Source: Polytrichum commune (taxonomy: Eukaryota; Streptophyta; Polytrichopsida; Polytrichales; Polytrichaceae). Taken from it: 64,000 nucleotides of DNA. Positions 12,361 to 23,960 of the stretch are shown piece by piece. How positions within the stretch are numbered: the stretch's first letter is position 1; each line of letters opens with the position of its first letter. A program made the translations under genes and the position numbers. Below the pieces are notes generated by a model. The model had not been told where the DNA came from. It did not search any database and worked only from the letters and a program-made list of their open reading frames with translations. The DNA lies in the NCBI GenBank assembly GCA_950295325.1, contig OX485806.1:51829169-51893168 (forward strand). The letters are read 5' to 3'.

Positions 12361-13454
12361 AATATGTAAGGGTAAATACCAAATACGGGAGAATATAAGA
12401 TAAACAACCTCCCGTTATCCTTACGTTAAAATGAGCAATACTTGAATTGAATATGAAAAATATGGATATTGATGTAAATATGTTTTTATAATATATAATA
12501 TAATAAATTTTATTTTAAAGTTGTATTTATAATATTTATGTAGATGAAATTGAATATTTATAAAAATTCTATTTTATTTCCAAAAAACTAAATAGAGTAG
12601 AATAGTGCCACCGGCCCACCTAAAAAAATTCAGGTGTGAATTCTTAAATCTGTGCATGATAGACCAATACAAAGTTTGTTCACACATATAAGATTAAAAA
12701 ACAAACATTTGAACTAACCTAAAACGCCGCTCAGGGTTAGGTCAAGTTTTTCAGCCGCCGCTCTTCTCAAACACCGATCTACTTCGGCGTCTCTTACTCT
12801 TGCAACTCTTAGTCCAACACCTTTTTGTTTGTCTCCGATGATACCTCTTCACTCCTTCTAATTGTTATTCCTCAAAAGTTCAAAAGTTTTTCTAGTGCTA
12901 CATCATCTAACTTATTGCTGCAGATTTTTTATCCTTCAGCTCTCTATCATCTTATTGCATTCAATTCACTCTCCAATAACTCTAATGTCTTCCTTTGCAG
13001 CTCAATTGATCTTCGACTCTACTTTCAACTTATATAGGCGCTTCAATACCAACTTTTATTCAATATTCAAATACCCTCGTATTTTATACTTATTTTCAAC
13101 TTTATTCAAAGTGTACTTCAATTCAGCACTCCATTCAGGTAATTCTTAAACTCTTCATTTTTTTGGGATTCAGATCTAAATATGATTTCATTTTTCAAAA
13201 TAACACAATTTATTAATTATTACAAAATATTACAGTATACTTAATACATATAATATACATGTAATATAACTGCCTCATCCTTATTTTTCAAACTCTAGAA
13301 TATATGACCCTTACCCTTATATAGACCTCCAAAATCAGTATTACTCATTCGTATTGTTGAATTTTGTTTTCCTCAATTTTGATTACAAAATATTATATCA
13401 CTTCTCTTCTTTTCAAGCAGAGGCAAAAAAATTTATGTTTTGAATTTGTTTGAT
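12361..13454. other. Spacer between arrays A and B, no gene recognised
   Basis: The left part (12361-12700) is very AT-rich. The stretch 12700-13140 is CT-rich and looks like a transcribed leader (for example CGCCGCTCAGGGTT, then many CTCTT and TTCAA runs), but no open frame there resembles a known family. It is either the common promoter region of the two flanking genes or old repeat DNA. Confidence 0.4.
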
Positions 13455-14960
13455 TGGGGTGAGGCGCATGCCTCACTCTCCTTTAAACATATGAATTTCT
13501 CCTTAAGCTTGTGCTTAGAGATGAGGCACATGACTCACCCTTATCAAACAAAATTCTTTGTTTCGAATTTGTTTTTTAGGGGTAAGGCACAAGCCTTCCT
13601 TGAAATTTCTCAATTTCTCCTCAACCGTGGGTTTAGATGTGAGGCACATGCCTCACCCTCCTTGAGAAATCTCAATTTCTCCTCAATTCTGTTTTCAGAT
13701 GTGAGGCACATGCCTCACCCTCCTATAGAAATCTCAATTTCTCCTCAAGCTTGTGTTTAGAAGTGAGGCACATGCCTCACCCTTATAAAACAAAGTTCTA
13801 TGTTTTGAATTTATGATTTTGGGGTGCGGCACGTGCCTCACCCTCCTTAAGAAATTTCAATTTTTGCTTAAGCTTCTATGTAGAGGTGAGGCACATGCCT
13901 CACCCTTATCAAACAAAGGTCTATGTTTTGAATTTTTGTTTTTGGGGTGAGGCACCTGCCTCACCTTCCTTAAGAAATTTCAATTTTTCCTTATGCTTGT
14001 ACGGAGGGGTGAGGCACATGCCTCACCCTTATCTAACAAAGTTCTATGTTTTGAATTTATGATTTTGGGGTGCGGCACGTGCCTCACCCTCCTTAAGAAA
14101 TTTCATTTTTCCCTTAAGCTTGTACGTAGAGGTGAGGCACATGCCTCACCCTTATCAAACAAAGTTCTATGTTGTGAATTTATGATTTTGGGGTGCGGCA
14201 CGTGCTTCACCCTCCTTAAGAAATTTCATTTTTCCCTTAAGCTTGTACGTAGAGGTGAGGCACATGCCTCACCCTTATCAAACAAAGTTCTATGTTGTGA
14301 ATTTATGATTTTGGGGTGTGGCACGTGCCTCACCCTCCTTAAGAAATTTCAATTTTTCCTTAAGCTTCTATGTAGAGGTGAGACACATGCCTCACCCTTA
14401 TCTAACAAAGTTCTATGTTTTGAATTTGTGTTTTTGGGGTGAGACACCTGCCTCACCTTCCTTAAGAAATTTCAATTTTTCCTTATGCTTGTACGTAGGG
14501 GTGAGGCACATGCCTCACCCTTATCTAACAAAGTTCTATGTTTTGAATTTATGATTTTGGGGTGCGGCACGTGCCTCACCCTTATCAAACAAAATTCTAT
14601 GTTGTGAATTTGTATTTTTGGGGTGAGGCACATGCCTCACCCTTATCAAACAAAGTTCTATGTTGTGAATTTTTGTTTTAGGGGTGAGGCACATGCCTCA
14701 CCCTTATCAAACAAAGTTCTATGTTTGGAATTTGTGTTTTTAGATTGAGGCACATGCCTCACCTTCCTTAAAAAAATTCAATTTTTCCTTGGGCTTGTGC
14801 TTAGAGGTGAGGCACATGTCTCATCACCCTTATCAAACAAAGTTCTATGTTGTAAATTTGTGTTTTTCGGGTGAGGCACATGCCTCACCTTCCTTAAGAA
14901 ATTTCAATTTTTTCTTATGCTTGTGCTTAGAGGTGAGGCACATGGGTCACCCTTACTGAG
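13455..14960. repeat. Tandem array B: about 61-bp units with core GTGAGGCACATGCCTCAC, alternating spacers
   Basis: About 25 cores are spaced about 61 bp apart. Two spacer types alternate over much of the array: CCTTATCAAACAAAGTTCTA followed by TGTTTTGAATTTATG, and CTCCTTAAGAAATTTCAATT followed by TTTCCTTAAGC. This gives a higher-order period of about 122 bp. Arms GTGAGGCA/TGCCTCAC are the same as in array A while the spacers are unrelated. An open frame at 13993-14442 is a by-product of the repeat. The array ends about 110 bp upstream of the plus-strand gene at 15071. Confidence 0.93.
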
Positions 14961-15070
14961 AAAATCGAATTTTGTTGTGATTGTATAAAATGTAATGTGT
15001 TTAAAGAATATTTTTATGTCTTTAAAATGGTTTATGTGTGCTTGTAAGAAGTGAGGTTGGAGGTGATATC

Positions 15071-18000
15071 ATGCGGGACAAGGGGGGTGGGCCTTCCAGG
15101 GCCCCCCCGAATAAACACTTGAAGCCTTCGAATGCTTTTAAGGATTATGGATGGTTTCTGACACGCGACGATAAGCATGTGGTCCTAAAGATTTCTACTT
15201 ATCCCTGGATGGAAAACAAAGTATGGTGTTCTAAAGCATGGTCCAAAGGAGAAATTGTTCAAAAAATTGTTACTCCTGCCTATGCACATGATATGGATTC
15301 TTGCGAGATATTCGTTGTTTCAAAAGCCTCAAATGCAATTTCTTCTTATGTTTTGAAATGTGCCAACATCATTGGAGATGTTGTTGATCTTGATGGTATG
15401 AAAGTGGTTGGAATTCCCAAGGCTCGAAAGTGGTGGAAGAAATTGAGTGATTCAGAAAAACTTATTCGTACTTCTATGTTGGAAGTGTTTCGTGGTCTAA
15501 GTCTACTTGAAGAGAAAAAATTGATCGAGTATATGGATTCTTATCAACGGTTTCAAACAATAATTATTGACGATCTCTCAGCTGAAACATACATGCATGA
15601 AACACAAGAACCATCAAAAGATTTGAGATGGCGTAGAGCATTATCATTTCCATATGAATGTGGTATGGATGTTGATTCTCAACTTGAGCTTATTGTATGT
15701 TCTCAGGCACCTTCTCATCTTCGAGAGGGAGATACTAGATTTGAATTGACTGCAAAAGATTTGATATCTCCAACTCAAGAACCAAATGCTGAATGTTCAA
15801 AAGGTAAAGGAAGAAATTGGTGAGCTCACAGAATCAGTGTTCTTTAGAGGAGTCTTTCAATCCTCCAAGTCAAGATGAAATTGATGAAGGATATGTCTAT
15901 GGAAGAGATTTTTCTTTTATAGTGGGCATGAATCATGTAAGGCCTCCTACTGATAGTTTTACTAACCAACGTGTTATTAACATAGAGAACGCTAAAAAAG
16001 TCTACAAGGCCTTGCGAGATAAGCATATTGTAGACTCTTCTTGGATTACATTACGTCCAATGTTTTATAAAGACCCAAATGGAGGTACAAGTGAAGCGAA
16101 ATGCTTCAAGGGTGTGGGGTCAAATGACCGTTTCTTCCAATGCTTGGAGAATATGCTTGGAGATTCTATAGAAGAGAAAAAACAATGTTTTTTCAACGGT
16201 ATTATTTGGGAACCTGTTGATGGACAACATGTGGAACATGCGTGCAATATTTTGGCCAAGAATGATCTTTTATGTGGATCGCTTTCTCAACTAGATTATG
16301 ATAAGATATTTTTATGTCGACCCGTAACAATTGTGTTGTATGACAATGAAATTACATATCTTTTTTCATCAACAAGATTGAATGACATTACAACAGAAAG
16401 GAAGTACCATAGTACAACGAGAGAAATGTTAGAAAAAACTAGAATATTATGGGAAAGTCTTGGTCGACCTAATGCTGAAGATGAGAACCGTAAAAAATTC
16501 TTACGTTCTATGCCAAGCATTACAGGCACAAGGTTGGGGGATGGCAAAATTTCAATTTTGCAAATGAGAGAAAAATTTCGTGATTATACATCCATGGCTA
16601 CACTTATAGATACTTGTTGGCAGGCGTTGAAAGATATGTGCGATGCATATGACAATGGATTATTATTCAAATCAAAAAAACATAGAAGTGTGGAGCTTGG
16701 ATCATCAATATCAAACAAAGGGTAGAAAATCAAAGATTCAATGTAAGAGCGTCCACGTATGTTCATTGGTTGGCTTCGTCCTTTACAAGGTTTTACAACA
16801 AATGAACATATATTACTTTGTAGGCAGCTAACTTCAGACTCTGTGGATAAGGAACAAATATTGTGGTTTGATGGAAAAAAAAAGTGAACCTGAATTGGCC
16901 CATTAGTGTGATGTTGCGAAACATCAAGCAGGTATTCAGAATACATTCAAGTGGTTGGAATCTGGACATCTTGATCCATTTGGTGAGAAAAAACATTGGT
17001 TACAGACAGATGTGGAAAGATTAGGTGGAAAGGATGCACTAGACTATTTCGCCAAAGACATTCCAAAAGGCAATGAATTTTTGAAACGATGGAGCCACAT
17101 CAATTCTCAAACAGCTTATGTTAAACAATATAAGCATGATGATTTTATACCTTGTAATGTAATTGATCATCATCAACTTATTATAGAAGGAAGTTTGGGT
17201 CTTTTTTGCAATGGAAAAGTTATTTCTCAAAATGATGTTGGAAATTGGAAAATGAGTTTCAACTTTGAAGGAACAATTTCTTTGGGATTCTCAACAGAAG
17301 TTAAAATTGGTGGTTCTGTTTTCAAAAATGATAGTGGTATTTTTGGAATAAGTGCATTATGGATTTTTTATTGTCGAAATGGGCCTACAAATGGTTATTG
17401 GACACAAACAAAATATTCATCAATTATGAAAAAAAATTGAATCGTGGATGGGAGATGTACAATGTTGGAATGTTATTTTTATGCTTCCCGTTGGAGAAAA
17501 TGTGGAACATATTCAAAATTTGATTGGTTTGAACAATATTCTTGAGTTTTTTGTACACATTGGGATGTATATTTTTAATTCACAATCAGAGATTATAGGC
17601 TTTGTAGTGAAAGATGGACCAAAATGTATTGCTTGATTTTCTCCTATTGGGCAATTCGTTGTGGTTTTACGACACCCCCCTAATACTTCTTTGGGAATTT
17701 TTTTTTCCAATGACAAGGGAACACCACAAAGTATTCAGTCATACTATATTGAGCCCTCCAGTGGTTGGAGTATGTGTTCAAAAAATCAAATGGCTCGTTG
17801 TCCAGAAGTTACTGACGAGTTGATAAGTCATTTTTTTTCCTCAGATTGGATGTTGGTGATGGAAGGGTTTTCATATTTGATTGAAAACGTTCGTGGTAGA
17901 GTTGAACAACTCATTTTGTTGGAATCAAATTTGGATATGGAAGTTTGGCTTGAGAAATGAAAAAAACATTATGTGGACAAAATTAAACAAGTTCTACCTG

Positions 18001-18500
18001 ACAAAAATCCATTGTTGTTGGATAAAGAAAAATTTCAAAATACTTATGATGATGATGATGACAACGATAGCGGTGATGAAGATGATGACAATGATGTTGA
18101 TGGTGATGGTGAGAACGGATGTGAGGTGGGAAGAGGTGAATCTTTAGTAAAGAAACGTAAAAACATGCTTCTACTCTTGAAGGTGACACTTCAAAAAAAA
18201 TCTAAAATTGCAACAACTCAAACAAACGAAAATGGATATTTTTGGAATGAATGTGCATAATTGTGGACTGATGGAAATGTGAAGTTTTATAGACGTGAGG
18301 CGATTCCTTCTGTAAATGCAGAAGATCTTGTTAAATACAAATATGTTGAACAAAGTCTTGGACTCAATCATGATGAAGAACTTGAAGTAAATGCTAGTAT
18401 ACTTGGAGCAACAGAGTTTGGAGAATATGCATTGGTACATCCAGATGTACGCAAAAATATGTTTTCTCTAGGCTTAGGTTTAGACTCTTTGGATGGTTAA
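15071..18500 (+). pseudogene. Large decayed gene of unknown family, divergent to the transposase-like gene
   Basis: I do not recognise this protein of roughly 1,100 residues. ATG at 15071 opens a frame to a stop at 15821; the frame then shifts (15818-16725), shifts again (clear from about 16900 to 17440), and changes at an A-run near 17435. From there one frame runs to 18500 with in-frame stops near 17634, 17958 and 18258. No introns are evident. Visible: a tryptophan/lysine-rich N-terminal part (FKDYGWFLTRDDKHVV, KARKWWKKL); a central region around 16215-16400 with WEPVDGQHVEHACNILA, then IVLYDNEITYLFSSTRLND and TTREMLEKTRILWESLGRP. That centre weakly resembles ParB/DGQH-type folds. An acidic run of GAT/GAC codons lies at 18045-18115, followed by a basic KKRK patch. 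The first codons sit in a GC-rich G/C-run stretch unlike the AT-rich body. The 3.4-kb coding stretch is clear; function is open. Confidence 0.6.
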
Positions 18501-21500
18501 AAATATTTTAGTTTATATTCATATTTTATTATATAGATATATATAGTTTGGAAAGAAAAATTTTTGTTATATTATATATTAATATTTCAGTGTAAGATGA
18601 CAAAAGTATGTCGTTATTTCCTTTGGTATCATCAATTTCAATATTATTATTTCTATGATGAAGCAAGTGTTGTATCACTTAGTTTTAATTTATTTTCATG
18701 TGTTTGGTCCAAGGGTGAGGTGTATGTGTCACACTTTTCATTAGGTTCATAAATAATGTATTTTAAGCTATACACAAACGGATGTATTTTATTCCCGTGA
18801 TTTATTTCATAACGTAAATTTTTTTACTAAAAAAGTTAAACACAATATATATATATATATATATGATGGTCATATAGTGTATTAGCCTTGTCTTGGAAAT
18901 ATTTGAAACTAATAATATTTGAAAGTATTTGTATCAAAGTACGAATTTATTATGCAATCATTCCAAAAGTTGAGAATAAAATATTAAAAAATAATCCCCC
19001 AAAAAAATGCACATGCTTATGTGCATTTTTAACGAAACCGGTGTTTCCCATAGACTTCTTCTCGATAATGTTTCAATGAATAGTACCGAGAAGAATAATG
19101 TTTCCTAAATCTTATGGTAAAATGAATTTTATGGCGTGAAGAAATTTGGTATCACCCTCACTAATCTTCGCACGCACTATCTATCTGGCCACACTAATAC
19201 GGATAATTAACAAGAAAATGGCAACATATATCACCCTGGATTTGTATAATAAATATTTGCTATGCCAATCATTGGGTGGTTACTAAGAAAGTGTATCATG
19301 TAAGGTGCAAACACGGTCGAGTACATAACTCATTACCTTGCATAAGTTTAAGTGAAAGTGATTCAAAACTACACACTAACTTTGAATTTGTGAAGAAAAA
19401 TTCAAAAAAAAATGAGAAACACATTGATCTACAAAGCCAAGCAATTTGTATTGATAAATTGTTTTTTTAATAAAAATCTCCATATTCTAGAAGATGGTGC
19501 AAGTAGTTTGCAAGTAGGTAATTGAATACACAATTGTCTAAACATTGTTTAAAATATGATTAAATTCCATGAAATTCATGTTTTCTACAAATTTATGTAA
19601 TGGTGCCCACATGTTTATAATGAGTTCGAGGGATATCAAAAAATCCAATTTAAAAATATTTAAAGTCATGAAATCTACATTCAAAACTAAATTTAGCCAT
19701 TTTAAAAGTAGTATTTTCAATGATAAATTCTAAGGATCATATTTTTATATTCTATATATGAGTACCCAACACAACAACAAAAGACGCCATGAAAATAAAT
19801 CCAATTGAACTAACATTTAGCTATTATTTTGGGCGTTTGACCAAAACATCTATGGTTTTAGTATACCAAAGCATTTTTCCATATATTTGATCATGTTTGC
19901 TCCCATAAATAATGTTGAATGCGTTGTAAATTCCATATGGTTCATGTGTGTAAAGGTCATGGCTTATCCTAGGTCATGATGATGTGTTTGGTGGCACATC
20001 TATGTTACATGTATGGGTCATGTTACACTACACAACAAGTTCAATTTGTAGCCTCACAATTTTGAAAATTTGCTAGGTGAATTTTCAAAAAATCGGGATT
20101 TTCATTTTTCATGGCTTCCATTCATTCATATGCTCATACTTTCATTGCAAACCCCTTATTCTTCATTATTTATATGTTTAAAGTTTTATGTGTTTCAATG
20201 TATAATTTTTCTCATGGGGAAATATTGGCATTCAAATTTTCATAAGTAATGTATAAATGATGAAATATATTCCAAATGGTTTTGGAATGTGGTGAGAAAT
20301 GTTATTTGCAACTGTATAATGTACTTCTAGAAAGAAAACAACGTATCTACGTTGACAACAAGGGAAATTCCATTTGCATCATCAATGATGTAGGAGATGC
20401 AATGGAAGCATTTGCTTACACGATGTCAATATTCAACCCTATCATAAAAAAATGATGATCTATGGGAAAATTGTTTATGTTACTTATAATTTGCTTAAGT
20501 GAAGGAGGTGTTGTTTCTCAAGTCCATGAAGTGTCACATCAATGTTTACCAAACAAGTTGTGCATCTTCTACACATGAATTTATTGCAACAAAAATTAAA
20601 TAATAAGATTTGTGTCAATAGTTATAGGCTTGTTTAGGGTTCTACATGTGTTGTGGATGTCAAGGGTTTAGCATTTGAAGCTAAAATCATATCCATTTTC
20701 AAAAAATGGGCATGGGAAGAAAACATAACAAAAATTGATATCAAAACAAAAATTGGATCATGTAGCAAGATTGGAAATATCTTCAATAACAAACAAACAA
20801 AAATAAGGTATTTGACTCAGATTTGGATGACTTCAACTCAGATCCAAACAATGACATTGACCCATACAACAATGAAAGAGGTGCCAAAATGGAGGCACCA
20901 TGGAAAGGGGCGTTCCACAATTTTACCACAATAACATACTAAAAAGGTTCCAAAAGCCTCCCAAATTGTACATTCTTTGAAATTTGCAAATGTGGAGCAA
21001 AGAAACTTCCTTGCTCTACATTAAATTAATATATTTTTAGTGTGATGTGCTAATAAGGTTTTTCATTGCAATCTTTCGTAATTAAGTAATTTAGTATATT
21101 GAAGATTCATTTGTGTTGTGTCATCCAATTATCTCCAATTGTTTGCTCTACATCCTCATACTCTAAATGTCATGAAAAAAATGATATATGACATAAATGA
21201 ATATATCATATGGCAATCCTTGTTGCATTTTATAAGAGAAAACTATTAGGTACTTTCCACATGTTAATGACATATTAAAGATACACCTCCATCCTATGTT
21301 ACATAAAATAATATCAATGATTCACACATAATAACATGTAACATTTTGAAAAAAATAGGCAAAAATCATCCGGTTGTACATGTTCTACACATTCCACACA
21401 TTCCACTTAGAAAATATCTTCACCAATTGCAATTTTACCACTCAATACAAACTTGGAGGTTGTTCAAAGTAATAGAATTTTTCTTGATCCAATGCATTGT

Positions 21501-22628
21501 AATTGGAAAAAACCTAGATGCTACCATCCACAAAGATTTCTTGGAACTTTGAAGTGGAGGATGGGAGATTTGGAGAGACGATGCATGTTCCACATGGCTA
21601 GGGCCAATTGAACGTAGATAATATCCATTTGAAAATGAAAAAATATGATAAAACCCATGAAATAAGTGGTGTAGGATTGTGGTATTTACTTCAAAGAGAC
21701 ATGGATATTGTCATATAAGACTCGTTCTATAAGCAATGTCGAACTGTTATCCTCACTAAAAGAATTGTTTGTGTCCCCCCGCATGGGTTCCACAATTGCA
21801 AATTTCAATGGAACACTAGTATGTTGTTGGAGTGGTAAGTTCCTACACCTCCATATTTTAAATACTACGATTTGTACCATTTATTGTTTTAACATTTTAT
21901 TGAAGTTTCATGGTTTACATATTTATTGTCTTACATAATTAAAGTCTAATGCATTAGGTTTATATTTTTGCTTTGTTTTCACTATTTTTGTGTCAACATG
22001 CATTATGCTAATATCATTTCCATGCACTAAATCAATTCTAATCTCCATCCATGAGGGATTTGATTGCCAACACTTGCCTTGTGTTGCGTTACGTAGGATT
22101 GGTGTTCTGAGTACAAAATTCAATCATAAACTTTATTGAAAGAATTAATGACACCCTTTATTGGAAGATAGTGTTAGGTTGCATTGGTGACATTATCCCA
22201 TATGGGTTGTCAACGCTAGTCCTAACCCACATAAAAAAATAAAAACATAAGGGGAAGAGGTAATCACTCTCTCCATTGTATGCAATCCTTGTGCATTGTG
22301 TTCTACCTTTCTACGCCGGTTTTTTTTATTTCTTCTTTCATTTTCCAATAGGTTATGGGCCCACTTAGCTTTAGAGCATAGAGATCAACTTAGCAGTAGC
22401 TAGAAGAGAGCTGGATATGATCAAAGGCAATTTGAAGGAATTTTGAGCTTTTGGTGGAATCTTAAAGCTTTGGAGACCTTTGGAGCACTTTGGAGCATTC
22501 TAGGAGGTTTGGACCAATGTGGATCACCTTGTAGGAGTGTTACCACATCAAAGGACCCATTTGGTAGAGGTCTATTCCATTTTGAATGCACGAATGTAGA
22601 TCAATTTGTATTTTAAGTGGAAAACTTC
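18501..22628. other. AT-rich anonymous DNA
   Basis: No gene family is recognised here. One degenerate copy of the array core (GTGAGGTGTATGTGTCAC) stands alone at about 18715-18733 behind the unknown gene. An AT dinucleotide run lies at 18845-18864. Short open frames at 20653-20934 and 21346-21552 show no known motif. The stretch at 22190-22620 has a G-richer, transposon-like texture but no ends I can define. Confidence 0.5.
18845..18864. repeat. (AT)n microsatellite
   Basis: Ten uninterrupted AT dinucleotides in an AT-rich stretch downstream of the unknown pseudogene. Confidence 0.85.
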
Positions 22629-23225
22629 TGACTTGAGAAATTTCCCCATTCTATACTTAGGTCGAGGTGATTTGAATTCCAAAAGGCTTGGTTGTCCCCA
22701 CTTGATGTTTATTCAATCATTTAACATTTGTTTTGAATTAAAAAAAAATTGACTTGAGAGATCCGTCCATTCTATGCTTAGTTTGAGGCAATTTGAATTT
22801 AAAGAGGTTTAGTTGTGTTTTCTTGATGTTTATTGAGTCATTAAATACTTATTTTGAGTGAGAAAATTTGACTTGATAGATCTCCCATTCTATGTTTAAT
22901 TTGAGGCGATTTGAGTTCCAAAATGCTCAGTTGTGCTCTCTTGATGGTTATTAAGTCATCTAACACTTGTTTTGAATAAAATAATCTTGACTTAATAGAT
23001 CCCTTTATTCTATGTTTATTTTGAGGTGATTGGAATTCCAAAATGTTTGGTTGTGTTCTCTTGATGTTTATTGAATCATTTAACATTTGTTTTTAATGAA
23101 AAAATTATGACTTAAAAGATACCTCCATTCTATACTTAATTTGAGGCGATTTGAGTTCCAAGAGGCTTAGTTGTGTTCTATTGATGGTTTTAAATTCATT
23201 TAGCACTTTTTTGAATGAAAAAATT
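22629..23225. repeat. About 119-bp tandem repeat, five diverged units
   Basis: Units begin near 22629, 22750, 22868, 22988 and 23108 with variants of TTGACTTGAGAGATCC. They continue through CCATTCTATGCTTA, TTTGAGGCGATTTGA, GGTTGTGTTCTCTTGATG and TTTAACATTTGTTTTGA. Units differ by substitutions and small indels, so the array is old. It directly abuts the copia fragment. Confidence 0.88.
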
Positions 23226-23230
23226 TTTAT

Positions 23231-23960
23231 TTGTACCAATTGGACACGAATGTGATGAATGGGGTCGAAAAAAATTCTTTAGCACGTTCCGATGGGAGCT
23301 CGCATTCTTTGGAGCTTTGGCACAAGAGGTTGGGGCATCTCAACGCAAATAACGTGAGAATGCTTCAAAGCATGGTGAGCGGGATGGATGTGGGAGCGGC
23401 ACAAGACAATGTGCATTCGTTTGCATGTGATGGATGTGCCAAGGGCAAACAAACGAGGTGACCGTTCCCGATGGATGGAGGTACCCGCACCACAAAGATC
23501 TTAGAGCTCGTGCATTCCAATGTATGCGGGCCAATGAAAACCATGTCCATTGGAAGCGCAAGGTATTTTCTCATTTTCATTAATAATTTTTTGCGCAAAA
23601 TTTGGGTGTATGTGCTTAAAGCCAAAAGCAAGGTGTTGGCAAGATTCAAAAAATGAAAAACCTTGGTGGAGAGGCAATCGGAGCATATAATTAAGGTTCT
23701 TAGGACAGACAATTATGTTTCAAAGGCATTTGATGATTTTTCCAGCAAATATGACATTGCATGGCAAACCTCGTCACCTTATGTGCTGCAACAAAAGGGC
23801 ACGGCTGAGCAAGCAAACCAAATCAGTACGATCTATGATTCATGTCCAATGCCTTGGCCATAAATTTTGGGCGGAGGCGTTGTGCACTGCAATGTACGTA
23901 TAGAACCGGTGTTCAACCAAAATTGTGGATGGTTAGACATCCGAGGAGGCATGGACCGGG
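23231..23960 (+). mobile_element. Ty1/copia pol fragment: GAG-pre-integrase and integrase core
   Basis: LELWHKRLGHLN and CDGCAKGKQTR mark the GAG-pre-integrase and the zinc-binding end of integrase. An integrase-core stretch follows (YFLIFINNFLRKIWVY, LRTDNYVSKAF, QTSSPYVLQQKGTAEQAN). Stops fall near 23459, 23654 and 23861, with frame changes. Protease lies before and reverse transcriptase after in intact elements; neither is here. The right edge is a direct junction with gypsy reverse transcriptase near 23960. Confidence 0.85.

Noticed and set aside
13993-14554. Open frames of 78-149 codons in array B
   Set aside because: They consist only of the tandem repeat, change frame with unit length and have no neighbours or motifs.
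11022-14960. CRISPR-like appearance (short palindromic repeat with regular spacing)
   Set aside because: The spacers are themselves repeated, no cas-like genes are present and the context is a plant nuclear genome. These are tandem arrays.
15801-15840. Small intron joining the first two segments of the unknown plus-strand gene
   Set aside because: The only GT-AG pair near the break is about a dozen bases apart, far too short for a plant intron. A frameshift is simpler.
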